From: Notolepis coatsorum
Taxonomy: Eukaryota > Chordata > Actinopteri > Aulopiformes > Paralepididae
NCBI GenBank assembly: GCA_963971535.1
Contig: OZ020587.1
Span: 160,890,817-160,954,816 of the forward strand
Reading direction: 5' to 3'
Length of the DNA: 64,000 nucleotides
The notes beneath the pieces were generated by a model. It was not told the DNA's origin. It made no database searches and saw nothing but the letters and a program-made list of their open reading frames with translations. This document shows, piece by piece, positions 1-11,915 of this stretch. Within the stretch, counting starts at the first letter, position 1. Each line of letters opens with the position of its first letter. Both the position numbers and the translations under genes were made by a program.

Positions 1-1
1 G

Positions 2-502
2 AGAGAACCGTGGGCTCAAGAAGAGGGAGTTCCGAACTCCACCCCCCTCAGCTGCGCTCCAAGCGACGTAGCTGACCCCGAAACCAGCACCCCAAACTAC
101 CTCTTGATGGGGCGGCCGGAACCGGCCCCTCCTCAGACGGGGTACAGACCGAACAAGAGGAACAGACGGAGGATGTGGAGACACAGCCAAGCACAGATCA
201 ACCAGTCTCGGGCCCGCTTCCTCCTAAGCGACCTACCATCCCGTCCAGCCCGTCAGAAGTGGGTAAAGGACAGGGACAATCTGAAGGTGGACACAGTCGT
301 TATGATCATGGACCAGTCACTACCCCGAGCTGCGTGGCCGGCCGGCCGCGTAAGCAAAGTGATCACTGGTGCCGACGGGAAGGTCAGATCGGCAGAAGTT
401 ATTGTCCAAGGGCGGACTTACACCCGACCCGTGGCGAGGCTGATAGAGTTGCCAGAGCTCCCTGACCCCCCTGATGACGACCATGACCCACTGACTTTGT
501 AG
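2..502 (+). CDS. BEL/Pao retrotransposon integrase C-terminal part (5' end outside window)
   Basis: The frame is open from base 2, so this is the tail of a pol polyprotein that begins upstream of the window. Visible elements are TPNYLLMGR near the left edge, RPARQKWVKDRDNLKV in the middle, then VVMIMDQSLPRAAWPAGRV and a closing YTRPVARLIEL block. This order (TPNxxLxGR, an R-x-KW region, a small beta-rich module with LPR...WPxGRV, then TRPVxKL) is typical of the C-terminus of BEL/Pao integrases (DUF5641-like), which bind LTR ends and target DNA during integration. The ORF stops 94 bp before the 3' LTR. No frameshift or stop is visible in the part present. Family is fairly certain; activity cannot be judged because protease, RT, RNase H and the catalytic integrase core lie outside. 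Confidence 0.85.
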   Translation, partial: REPWAQEEGVPNSTPLSCAPSDVADPETSTPNYLLMGRPEPAPPQTGYRPNKRNRRRMWRHSQAQINQSRARFLLSDLPSRPARQKWVKDRDNLKVDTVVMIMDQSLPRAAWPAGRVSKVITGADGKVRSAEVIVQGRTYTRPVARLIELPELPDPPDDDHDPLTL

Positions 503-596
503 ATTGACCTACTCCCCACAACAAATATTGATCAGTTGACTGGACTATTAATCTGTCTCCCTTAACTAATTAGGTGCGGACTAATTAGGAGGCGGC
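503..596 (+). other. BEL element 3' untranslated stretch and polypurine tract
   Basis: Short spacer between the integrase stop and the LTR. The last ten bases (587-596, AGGAGGCGGC) are purine-rich and abut the TGTTGTG start of the LTR, as expected of the plus-strand primer. A short direct repeat (CTAATTAGG) lies just upstream. Confidence 0.6.
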
Positions 597-1886
597 TGTT
601 GTGAAGGGCCAGATTAAAGCTGAGAATCTACATTTATTGTTTTATATACATTGTATATTATTTATATATACACGGTATATCCCTTTAAACCGGCGTTCGA
701 ACCATAGTAATATTCGCTTTCCTTATGAATAATGCCCCCTGACGACGGCGCCAGGCAGTCTCGCACTCAGACAGGTGTCAAGGGCGAGTCTGGGCTAGTC
801 AGGACATGCCCTTGGCAGCGTATTGATTCCAGACAAGAACTGAGGTTTGGGACTAGATAACCACTTAAGTATATATACGGCGTAAGGTGCGCACAGCAGC
901 AGTTCGTTCATCAAGTTCATCCCGAGTCAGCGGGTAGTGAAGTGAGCAACCGTGCGTTGAGAACATGTGTGAATAGAGTAGTAAAGTGTCAGAGTTTAAT
1001 GCAGTAACGTCAAGTTCGACCTAGTTTAATGTGAAGTAAATAGTCGTTCATTTATTGTATATCGTGCAACCCAGTTCGTTCGTGTGTAGCATTACCTAAC
1101 GGTTCGTTCGTGTTAGCTAGTGAACCTTAGCCAGGGTGCGTGGCCTAAATACGTCGCCAGCACCCGAGGAGGTCTAGTCGGAGAACCTGTTGGACATGTG
1201 CACAGGAGAACCAGCGGCGGCGATTGCAGAACCATTACTGGTTGGATTATATTGATTTGGAACGTGTTACCCGGAGAAGAGCCTCGTTGATTTCCACTAT
1301 CGTTTGGGATTTAACCTCGTGAGGATTACACTCGGGCTGGCCTCATGGACAGAGGCTGGCTAGCTATCATCGTTTGCTATCGAGCATTTGGATTACAGTT
1401 ATTGCTTTTGCTGCTGATTGTTGGATTTACAAGGACTGGCTTCTGTACGTGGAGTCCCTTTATTCTTCATTGAATCAGACTGAGTATCCGAACATTCCTC
1501 TATCCTCTAGACCTTACAACTCTGAGAGGAACCCAGTGTCTCCAGGCGGTACCAGCGTTGCCTTCTATAATTGCTATTATACGCCAGGTTGCGTCAACCT
1601 AGACCCATCGTAGGAATCCTGCTATTCCCAGTGACTCATGCTACTGACTGACTTTATGCATATTCTTCGCCATACAAGCGCGACCCTAATTCTCATTCTG
1701 TAACCTAATGTTGCATAATAATAAAATACCCTCAAATACTATTTCTTTGTCAATGCCGTGTTATTATGAGTGTTCACCATCTATATTCGATGTACTGTCT
1801 GGCCAGTAATTAAAGTACATACCTAGCAGTGGTTTAATCTATCACAATCTTTAATACAGTCAGGGTTTTGTAACCCCTCAGTTACA
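597..1886 (+). repeat. BEL/Pao 3' LTR (1290 bp)
   Basis: Begins TGTTGTGAAGG and ends CAGTTACA, giving TG...CA ends. The same sequence recurs, diverged and with small indels, as a solo LTR at 25087-26347, which fixes both boundaries. A TATA-like box lies at 868-877 (AGTATATATA) and an AATAAA signal at 1720-1725, so promoter and polyadenylation signals are both present. The 5' LTR and primer binding site lie left of the window. Confidence 0.85.
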
Positions 1887-2168
1887 GCCCCGTGTAGGGG
1901 AGAGAAACGGACATCTCCGGGGCGACGGAAGCTGCCCCGTTTAGGAGAGAGCGACGGACAGCTCTCTTGTATGATATTTCATAAAGACCCCGGTTGTGAA
2001 GTGAGTGACCCACCATCACCACCACCACCACCACCATCACCACCACCACCATCACCACCACCACCACCATCATCACCACCATCATCATCATCACCACCAC
2101 CACCACCAGCTAAGTACCTAGCTTAGCTTCAGCTTAGCCTAACCTGAAAAGACAGGAAATAAGGGAAG
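1887..2168 (+). other. Probable L2 LINE 5' leader with CAY microsatellite
   Basis: Gene-free stretch between the BEL LTR and the L2 ORF1 start. It contains two imperfect palindromes (around 1908-1940 and 1945-1963) and a CAC/CAT trinucleotide array at 2011-2108, followed by AGCTTAGC-rich sequence. I infer that at least the part right of the array is L2 5' UTR; the true 5' end of the L2 is not visible. Confidence 0.4.
2011..2108 (+). repeat. CAC/CAT trinucleotide microsatellite
   Basis: About 98 bp of CAC with scattered CAT units, directly upstream of the L2 ORF1. A Met/Val-rich minus-strand reading frame across it is an artefact of the repeat. Confidence 0.9.
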
Positions 2169-3609
2169 ATGCCGGGACTCGGCTCTCCCACAGAATGTAC
2201 TAACTGCTTGAAGATGAGTATGAGGATTGTAGAGCTGGAGGCTCGGGTTTCTACCCTGTACCAAATACAGCAGGATGAGCAACTCCTTGACTCTATTTTT
2301 GAAGCTACTACAAATATAGCCAACAATACCATGATTGAGACCTGGCCTAAGCTAGTAGCTACAGAACAGCACCACCCAAAAGACGGTCCTTGGCACAACC
2401 AAGGAGCTAAACCAAAGCAGATCAAGCACCATCAAGGATAAAAGGAGAAATAAACGAACCAGGACCTCACCCCCGGTACCGCCAGGAAATAGTTTCAACC
2501 TACTCTCGGAAACACGCATATCAACACCCAAAGCAAAGAGACATAGAAGCGTGGCTAACAACGCTAACGAAGCAAACAGCGAGCGTAACGGAGCTCACGC
2601 TAACAACGCTAATAGCAAGAATACCGGAGCTCACGCTAACACTAGCGAAGCAAACAGCTGGCATGCCGGAGCTCACGCTAATGCTGGCGAAGCTAACAGC
2701 CGGCACATCAGAGCACACGCTAACGATGAGACGACGAGGAAAACAGAGCCACGAGAGCGTCGCAGTAGCCGACGCCGAAGGTACGAGACTAACATTAACA
2801 TGACGGCTACTGAGCAGGCTAGTGGTACAGCTAGCGAGGCTATTTCACCAAGGCCACAAGACTGTGGTGAGAACCGGCAGACTCGGCCTAATCCAAAAAC
2901 AAACAGCCCCAGAACTGTTGGAAAGAAAAATACTAACTTCACACAGAAAACAGACTGCATATTGATTGGAGATTCCACAACAAGGTACGTGGAAATGGCA
3001 AACACAGAAAATCGATGTCTAGAAAACACATCTGTGAAGGAGCTGACCAAAATACTTCCAACACTCATCGGGCCAGACATAACAAAAATTGTCATTCACT
3101 CTGGATCGTTTGACATCCTGCGAAGGAAAACGGGCACAGAGACATTGAAAGAGGATTTCACTTGCTTAATGAACACACTAGACACATATCAGGATGTATC
3201 CATCAGTGGACCAATTGCATGCTATCGCAGAGGACAAGAAGCCTTTAGTCGACTCCTAAATTTTAATTCATGGTTAGAATCTGCCTGCCTTACACACGGA
3301 CTGAATTTCATTGACAATTTTAATGTGTTCTGGAATAATCCTGAACGCTTTCAGAGGAATGGATTCTTCCCAAACCGCCTTGGTTCGAAGCTTCTAGCAG
3401 CAAACCTACGTCATGCCTTAGTGACTTCCAAGGGCATCAAACTCATGATACAAGCACGAGCACAAGGCGTCCTGTCTCCAGACAAGGCCATCATGGCCAC
3501 CAGCAACCCGCTTGATCAAATGTCCCCGAGAGCGCTAATCAAACCAGCTCATCATGCACTAGAGGAGATGGACAATCTGCTAGCACCAAAAAGTGTATTA
3601 AATGAATAG
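2169..3609 (+). pseudogene. L2 ORF1 with SGNH-esterase-like domain, frameshifted
   Basis: An N-terminal reading frame starts at the ATG at 2169 (MPGLGSPTECTNC, then a coiled-coil-like ELEARVSTLYQIQ segment) and stops at 2441. A second frame, offset by one base, is open from before 2400 to the stop at 3607-3609. Homologous L2 ORF1 proteins run through both segments, so one small indel around 2390-2430 has split the gene. The second part holds low-complexity EANS/HAN repeats (2551-2735) and then an SGNH-hydrolase-like domain: the DCILIGDSTTRY block with the nucleophile Ser at about 2960-2995, and the last block at about 3355-3395. In that last block the usual DGxHPN reads NGFFPN, so the catalytic Asp and His both appear replaced. 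The protein would bind RNA and aid retrotransposition; this copy is probably dead both by frameshift and in esterase activity. Confidence 0.75.
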
Positions 3610-3696
3610 TACAAACACCATGCCATCTTTCAAAACATACCGGTAATCTTAACCAGCCAATGGCATGGTAAAAGCTATAACAGATATACACCATCA

Positions 3697-6525
3697 ATGC
3701 GTTCACCTGCTATTAACCTCAAAGCCATCAAGGTCAAGCCAAAGCAGACCTCCTCTAAAGAAGTCCAGCTAATAAAATTAGCCCTCCTAAATGTCAGATC
3801 ATTGAATAATAAAACATTTTTAGTAAATTATCTGATTAAAGAAAATAACTTAGATTGCATTTGCTTAGTAGAGACATGGCTAAATAATGACACAGCTACA
3901 TCAATAATGATTGAGGCTTCTCCACCAGACTATAATTTTTATCAAATACCCAGAAAAAATAGAAGGGGTGGCGGAGTTGCAGCAATTTTCTCCTCAAAAC
4001 TCTTGTTTAGAATCACGGAACTAGGCGAGTTCATGTCGATGGAATATCTTGCCATTGAGCTGAAAACAGAATCAATCATTATTGTCACGATTTACCGACC
4101 GCCCAGACACTCACCAATATTTATACAGGAGCTCTCTGAACTGATCTCATTATGTGTTACCGGATATGATAAGGTGATCCTAAATGGAGACTTGAACATC
4201 CATTTTAATAAGAAAACAGACTCCAAAACTATAGAGCTAGAAAATCTACTGGATAGCTTTGACCTAACACAACATATAACAAATGCAACTCACAAGCTTG
4301 GAAATACATTAGACTTAGTTATAACAACAACTGGGCTAAGCATAATAAATGTCTCAATAACTGAATTACCTGTCTCCGACCATCACTGTATATTTTTTGA
4401 TACTCAAATAACCCTTACTAAAACAAAAAAAGAAATCATAGTTAAAAAGAGGCTCCTAAACGACAAGGCTGAATCAAAGTTCATTAATCTTATCAGATTA
4501 CATGAACCACACAATCATGACAGCTCTCTAAATGAAATGGTAGAAAATCTCAATGATGCACTGTCATCTGTATTAGATTCTGTCGCCCCACTAAAAATGA
4601 AAAAGAAAAAAACCAGAGCCTCGCCCTGGCTGAACTATAATGCTGTCAACAAAGAAAAAAGGAAATGTCGTGCAGCAGAGCGAAAATGGAGAAAAACAAA
4701 AACCACCACATGCTGTGATATATACAAAGATGCTTTAACTGCTTATAATAAAACCATCCGCTTAGCAAGGAAAGACTACTTCTCTAAAATCATTACAGAA
4801 AATGCTGGAAACTCCAGAATCCTTTTTTCCACTATTAACCTACTACTCAACACTGCCCCTACACCTCCTCAGTCATCAACGGTTAAGTGTGAAGAACTTG
4901 CACTATTCTTTAACAACAAAATAACCTTGATCAGGGCCAGCATTACTCATGATGGAAATAAAGCTGATTGCAGCAAACCGTGCAATGTAACCATGAGAAG
5001 TTTCACATGCATCACATTAGATGTACTCTGCAAAACTGTCTCAGAATGTAACTCCTCCACCTCAGACATTGACCCTATGCCTACAGCTTTCTTCAAACGG
5101 GTGTTTAATAGTGTTTCAAGCCCTGTGCTAGATATCATAAACACTTCCCTTAGAACTGGTATTTTCCCAGATGCCTTTAAAACAGCAGTTGTAAAGCCAT
5201 TACTAAAAAAACCTAACTTGGATAGTAATGAAATGGCAAATTATCGTCCAATATCCAACCTACCATTCATTAGCAAAGTACTTGAAAAGATAGTTTCAGT
5301 TCAAATAAATTCCTTTCTTGAAGAAAACAACATCTTAGAAGAATTTCAGTCGGGATTCAGAAAATATCATAGCACTGAAACTGCCCTCACCAAAATAATC
5401 AGTGACCTCAGGCTAAATTCTGACGAGAATAAGATCTCCATCCTTGTCCTGCTAGATCTCAGTGCAGCATTTGATACAATCGATCAAGATATTCTAATCG
5501 ATCGTCTTGAAAACCTTGTCGGTTTCTCAGAACATGTACTAAGCTGGTTCAAAACATACATCAGAGGGAGGAAATTCTATGTTAGACTAGGAGAGCACAT
5601 GTCTGATATATACGACAACAACTATGGAGTTGCACAAGGGAGTTGCTTAGGTCCTTTACTCTTCTCCCTTTACATGTTACTGCTGGGTGATATCATCAGA
5701 GAACATAATGTAGATTTCCATAGCTATGCGGATGATACACAACTGTACATATCTGCTGAACCAAATGATACAGCGATCAGCTCCATTACAGACTGCTTAC
5801 TGGCAATAAATAAATGGATGAGTAAGAACTTCCTGAAACTAAATGAGAACAAAACTGAAATTCTAATTATCGGCCCCAAAACTAAAAAAGAAACGTTAAT
5901 AAAGAACCTAGGAAGACTAACCCCTTGGATAAAATCTGAGGTCACTAGTCTCGGGGTTATCATAGATTCAGAACTGAACTTCAATTCTCATATTAGCAAA
6001 GTAACGAAAACATCGTTCTTCCATCTCAGAAATATAGCAAAAGTACGACCATTTATTAATCAGAACGATGCTGAGAAGCTAATTCATGCATTCATATCTA
6101 GCCGGTTAGACTACTGTAATGCACTTTTCACAGGTCTCCCTAAGAAAACCACAGAGAGGCTTCAGCTAATCCAAAACTCTGCAGCCCGACTGCTAACTAG
6201 AACCAAAAGGAGAGAGCACATTAGTCCAGTCTTAGCTGCTTTACACTGGCTTCCTGTAACATTTAGAATTGACTTTAAGGTCCTTCTCCTTACATACAAA
6301 GCTCTAAATGGACAGGGACCTAGCTACATCACCAACACTCTAATAAATTACATGCCAGCAAGAACACTGCGATCATCAGCTGCTGGACTACTAGAGGCTC
6401 CCAGAAACAGTCAAAAGAGGATCGGTATGCTATACTATGCCCCCAAACTGTGGAACAAACTACCCCAAAACATCAGGGAAGCCAACTCGCTTAAAACCTA
6501 TCTCTTTGCTCAGGCATTTCAATGA
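3697..6525 (+). CDS. L2 ORF2: endonuclease-reverse transcriptase (942 aa)
   Basis: Order of domains: AP-type endonuclease (about residues 20-230), linker, reverse transcriptase (about 460-760) and C-terminal region. Endonuclease landmarks are all present: LLNVRSLNNK, LVETWL (catalytic Glu), TIYRPP, LNGDLNIHF, TLDLVI and the SDHH pair. RT landmarks: NYRPISNLPF, EFQSGFRKYHSTETA, LLDLSAAFDTIDQDIL, GVAQGSCLGPLLF and the active-site YADDTQLYI. The end (LHWLPVTFRIDFKVLLLTYKALNG) is typical of L2/Rex LINEs. No stop or frameshift breaks it, in contrast to ORF1. The start is the first ATG after the ORF1 stop. It would nick target DNA and reverse-transcribe L2 RNA, and possibly SINE RNAs with L2-like tails. 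Confidence 0.9.
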   Translation: MRSPAINLKAIKVKPKQTSSKEVQLIKLALLNVRSLNNKTFLVNYLIKENNLDCICLVETWLNNDTATSIMIEASPPDYNFYQIPRKNRRGGGVAAIFSSKLLFRITELGEFMSMEYLAIELKTESIIIVTIYRPPRHSPIFIQELSELISLCVTGYDKVILNGDLNIHFNKKTDSKTIELENLLDSFDLTQHITNATHKLGNTLDLVITTTGLSIINVSITELPVSDHHCIFFDTQITLTKTKKEIIVKKRLLNDKAESKFINLIRLHEPHNHDSSLNEMVENLNDALSSVLDSVAPLKMKKKKTRASPWLNYNAVNKEKRKCRAAERKWRKTKTTTCCDIYKDALTAYNKTIRLARKDYFSKIITENAGNSRILFSTINLLLNTAPTPPQSSTVKCEELALFFNNKITLIRASITHDGNKADCSKPCNVTMRSFTCITLDVLCKTVSECNSSTSDIDPMPTAFFKRVFNSVSSPVLDIINTSLRTGIFPDAFKTAVVKPLLKKPNLDSNEMANYRPISNLPFISKVLEKIVSVQINSFLEENNILEEFQSGFRKYHSTETALTKIISDLRLNSDENKISILVLLDLSAAFDTIDQDILIDRLENLVGFSEHVLSWFKTYIRGRKFYVRLGEHMSDIYDNNYGVAQGSCLGPLLFSLYMLLLGDIIREHNVDFHSYADDTQLYISAEPNDTAISSITDCLLAINKWMSKNFLKLNENKTEILIIGPKTKKETLIKNLGRLTPWIKSEVTSLGVIIDSELNFNSHISKVTKTSFFHLRNIAKVRPFINQNDAEKLIHAFISSRLDYCNALFTGLPKKTTERLQLIQNSAARLLTRTKRREHISPVLAALHWLPVTFRIDFKVLLLTYKALNGQGPSYITNTLINYMPARTLRSSAAGLLEAPRNSQKRIGMLYYAPKLWNKLPQNIREANSLKTYLFAQAFQ

Positions 6526-7511
<986 letters not shown>

Positions 7512-7618
7512 AACCAAACTCAAACAAACAAATCATAACACATAGTGGACCAAAAAATCAAGCTCAATAATGCATACCACCCACAAGACTAACCCTGTGG
7601 AGTCACATATATATATAT

Positions 7619-8081
7619 TAGTGCTGTCAAACGATTAAAATATTAACTCGATTAATCGCATGATTGTCCATAGTTAACTCGCGATTAATTGCAAATTAAT
7701 CGCATTTTTTTTTTAATTTTTTTTACCTTAAACAGATCTTTTTCAAGTTCCAAGTTTTAATACTCTTATCAACATGCGAGTCAACAAATGCTTGCTTTGT
7801 GCAGCCATTTAACACAAAAGGATGACCCTCATGCATTGCAAATTTGCATCAAATTCAAAACAGAGTGATGCACAAAATAACTTAAAAGAAAATAATAATT
7901 TAAAACAATGAATAAAGTGTGCATGAATTAATAGGGGAAAGAAAACGTTAGGAACTTGTTACATTCACACACACAAGGGCTGATTAATCACACACCCCCC
8001 TCTCTCCCTCACACACACTCTCCCAGCTCTTTTTCTCTTTTGCCCCTTCCTCATCTCTCTCACCCCCCTCTCTCTCTATAT

Positions 8082-8172
<91 letters not shown>

Positions 8173-8265
8173 CAGAAACAAACATAGTATCAATGAGAGC
8201 ATCAATAATACACCTGAGTGAAGTCTAGGAGTTAACGCGATATTAACGTGATATATTTGACAGCC

Positions 8266-8269
<4 letters not shown>
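7619..8269. mobile_element. Non-autonomous DNA transposon (MITE-like) in a TA microsatellite
   Basis: The left end reads TAGTGCTGTCAAACGATTAA and the right end, read in reverse, TAAGGCTGTCAAATATATCA, so the termini form an imperfect terminal inverted repeat. The interior near both ends is rich in ATTAATCGC/GCGATTAA motifs. It sits between TA-repeat tracts (7605-7618 and 8268-8332). No transposase ORF is present. A CT-rich and then AC dinucleotide expansion (about 8083-8170) occupies the right half. Superfamily not assigned. Confidence 0.65.
8083..8170 (+). repeat. AC dinucleotide microsatellite
   Basis: About 44 AC units inside the MITE, preceded by CT-rich sequence. Confidence 0.95.

Positions 8270-8332
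<63 letters not shown>
8268..8332 (+). repeat. TA dinucleotide microsatellite
   Basis: About 32 TA units immediately right of the MITE terminus; probably the target tract into which the MITE inserted. Confidence 0.95.
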
Positions 8333-8335
<3 letters not shown>

Positions 8336-9320
8336 GACATTATCCCAAAAATAATGGAACAAACGCTCTTCAGCAACACAAACAAAGTGAGGCAAAACCT
8401 CCTGTGTTACACTCAAGCAACATCCCTCTATAATGAGATGCACTATTCCCCTATGGGCAATGGACATTTCCCAGCACAAATCACACTGTATTTAAGACAC
8501 ACGGCCAAACAATTCAAACAGGTGCTCCTTACAATCTGATATGACTCACAAATAGCTTCTAAAACCTACACTGCAGCCAAAGAAGACTGCTAGGCCCACC
8601 ACATGTCTGATCTAACAAAAATACTTACATCAGGTCCTAACACTAATTATTTCTCCGGCCCCCTAACCTACCTATACTGAAAGCTAATGCCCTGTAGACC
8701 TAGCGTTCTTCAACCACACCTGCTACCAGCCAAAGATCATATCGACCATATACCCGTCCAGTATATTGCATAGTACAAGACAAGTATATAGTACTAATCC
8801 CTTCAATGACTGCCCCAGGGTTACGTGGTACACAGGAAGCTGAACACAGCCGGAAAACAATGAAAAATACCTACTTGTGGTGTCCACTAAACTAAATATT
8901 TAAATAGCATAAAAGTGGTCAAATCAAATTATAAATTAAGAGCATACTCACCTGTTTGAAGACCCGCTAGAGCCCCCATGTTACATTCAAGCCTAAAGTA
9001 TGGCTCGTGTAGGCCTTGAATGCAAAATGGTGGACACAGGATATGACAGGAGTTTATCAAAAATAACAATATCTATTGGAACAGCTATTTAAATGGACAA
9101 AAGGGTGAGAGCTGGGTGTTCCAGACTCCAAAGGTCAATAACAAAACTAAGGCACATAGGCCAAAATAGAACACACAGCAAAACAAAAACAGGAAGAAAC
9201 AGTGTCAATCAAACCACCAATTAGTGACAACACACTACAACCACAATGTGAATATGCACCACAGACAGTAAGTATCCCTTCAACCATGTGAAAGTAATAC
9301 GTAACACCCTGCAAAGAAGT
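8333..9320. other. No recognisable feature
   Basis: Unique-looking AT-rich sequence. Only short reading frames without recognisable domains are present, on either strand. Confidence 0.5.
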
Positions 9321-9324
9321 CATG

Positions 9325-10070
9325 CCTGCATTATCCCACTGTCTCCCCTAGATGGCGGCCAAACTCAGATTAGAGTACTCTAGCTGACGTGTCACTCTGG
9401 TCCCTGCTCCTATCTCCGGGTGGGCAGAGAGCGGCCATCTTGTCTGCTCTTATCAGCTTGTTTATGCTACTACCTCGCCGATGACCTCGGAACCCTATGG
9501 CTCTCTGCGCTGTGGAATTCAAAACATTCTGCTACTCTGGTCTACCACTTGAAACATACCAATACACAGTGATGGTCAGATATAGGTAATTCGATTACTG
9601 ATACTTTATCAATTAAGGCTAGGATGTCACCTAGATTATTGTGCAGCTGTATGATCCTCTGTATCCAAAGGGTCAACTAAAGACATTTCAAACTGCCCAG
9701 TGTGTCTGTCCAGAGGCACCAAGCCCCCAGTAGCACCGCAGTGTTTGGACTTCCTTTTACGGCATGAAGCACACCCTCAGAAGGCTCACACAGAACCAAG
9801 CATTTCACTGTAATGTACATGTATGTACCTTAATAAAACTTGAACTTAAATGAAGAATTATGAATTTAAACCCCTTTTCTAATTTTCTCTGTGTCTCATC
9901 CTCCTGCTCTCTCCTTGCTTGCCATCTTGTCTCGCTCATAATCCAATGGCTACTCTTTCTCAGAAGAGCGTTTGTTTATATCGAATGATGTTCTAGCTAA
10001 GAATGTAAACATTCTCTCGTTGGCAGTGAGCTGCCCGCCACTAGACTGCTTCCTTCACCGTTCAAACCAC
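9325..10070. repeat. Dispersed repeat, paralogous to 18659-18985
   Basis: Two blocks (9325-9450 and about 9890-10020) match 18659-18790 and 18810-18940 closely, for example GCCTGCATTATCCCACTG, GCCATCTTGTCTCGCTCAT and ATGGCTACTCTTTCT. A third block (CATGCGACACGCT, near 10385) matches near 19031. No protein domain is recognised. Part of the larger duplicated mosaic described in the findings. Confidence 0.6.
9561..9613 (-). pseudogene. L2 endonuclease fragment
   Basis: Read on the minus strand this encodes IDKVSVIELPISDHHCVF, the conserved final Asp-His motif of L2 endonucleases (compare ELPVSDHHCIFF in the L2 ORF2 at 3.7-6.5 kb). Only this motif survives. The same relic, longer, is at 22955-23157. 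Confidence 0.7.
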
Positions 10071-11440
10071 CACCATCTTAATGCTGGTTTTCAATACAGT
10101 TACATTTCCCAGGAACACTGTCTTTTCGTCTCAACCTGTTTTCTTATACAAACAAATTGTCAGATGCAATCAGGTTCATTCTTATTTTACTAGGTCAGCT
10201 GATGATGGACAGATTCTGTCACAACGTCCAAAATCAAATGCTTTAAAAAGGACTGTGCACCCCTCTGTGCACCCCTCTCTGATTCCCCCCCCCCTTTTTG
10301 ATTCTAATCATCTCAGAATCATAAATCATTATTTGGTTTCTCAATTAATTATACCCAAAAAATAGGCCCCCTACTGGTTGTCATGCGACACGCTATCATG
10401 ACAAACGCGTTTAACCTTTAACACACTGCCCCGGCACCCCTTTTAGCTGTGGTCATCTCCCCCGAATCTATACATCACATACATTGAATAAACCCTGTTT
10501 TCTCTTGATGTGTTAATGTCTAATTTACAACAGTAATCCATACATCTTATTTCTGTGGTGTGTGTGTGTGTGCCTGTGTGACTGTGCACATGCATTCACG
10601 TGGAGGCTAAAATGAAACATTGCAGTAGGTTGGTAAGCTCAATAGCCTTGGGCCCGTTCTTATTCCGATCCCTCTAAAAACCAATGTACTCTTACTTTTC
10701 AGTACAATAAAATAGGCTCCCTCACCCAAACAAATGAAAAATAGAATTCACCCTTAAGAGATGCTGAGATGCTGCATTTAATAAAAATAATTACCCATAT
10801 TGTGCCTTTATGGCTGCTTTTTTGTTTATGTTGATTCAAAGCAGGGTATTCATTGAAATGTATTTAAATTGCAGTCTTAAAGGTATACCTAACCCTATAC
10901 ACTTTATGATCTGCTTGATCACTTTATGATCACTTTAAAATCACCCCTTTGGAGATAGATACCCTAAACCGCATGGAGCTACTAATATAAATTGGAGATG
11001 GTTACAAAGCAGAGACTCGTATGGTTCCAATGAGCCAACAACATTCAGGTATCTTAGGGTGAGAGGTCAGGACCCCATTGTAATTGGACTTACGACAATG
11101 TCAAAATGTTGCTTTGCACACAACCGGCTGCACACAACCGGGACACGCTCACTTCCTTTTTGGCAGCCACTTCCTGTGTGGCCAGGGCTATAAGCGGTGG
11201 TCATGGTCTAGCCCTGATGCCCAAGTGTGTGTGCGTCTATGTGTGTGTGAGTGTATATATTTGACCATCAAGTACAATCACATGCTAGCATGTTCTCTCC
11301 AGGGACCAGTACGATTTGACCTATTGTTTTTATTTTTTATTTTTCCCCAGCTATTTTTATGCTTAACGTTGTGTGTTAATATGACATGACAGAATGTACT
11401 GCACAGCTATGGACACAAGAATGAGAAACTGGTCATGTAA
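10070..11440. other. Intergenic mosaic; one further L2 endonuclease scrap near 10625-10665
   Basis: No coding region recognised. The minus strand at about 10625-10665 reads like part of the L2 endonuclease block KAIEFTNLLD, and 10705-10760 matches 22764-22815. A short GT microsatellite lies at 10558-10573. The rest shows nothing I can name. Confidence 0.45.
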
Positions 11441-11915
11441 CATTGGGGGATTGTACTTTGTACTTGTACTCCATCACATTTCTAATTCAAATGTCATACT
11501 TTTTACTCCTTACATTTAAAATGCAGACCTACAAAGTACAAAGCACAAATCTCACAGGTCCAACCATTTTAATTAGTATATTCTAATTGTTTATCTGGCC
11601 GAACTAACATTAACGTTCTTACCCCTGTGACCGCAGGTAAACAACCAATCAAATCCCCATCAATGGAAAACGAACCCCCCCATACCCATACTGTCCTTGT
11701 GCAACACTAGAAAATGGGGATCTTTGATTAAACACCTGCTATCAGAAGAATGGACAGTCAGATCCTCATTATGCTGTGGTTAATATTGTGATATTATTCA
11801 GGGTAATCCAGTATTCTGCCTTTAATATTGTGATAGACACTGCCCAAACACCAGCTGATGACTAATCAGCTCACCTCTTCAACTAACACACCTGGTGCAC
11901 ACAGTATTCTATGGG

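Noticed and set aside
1374-1613. 79-codon ORF in the BEL LTR (related one at 25854-26066)
   Set aside because: The two LTR copies do not keep the frame; likely chance within LTR sequence.
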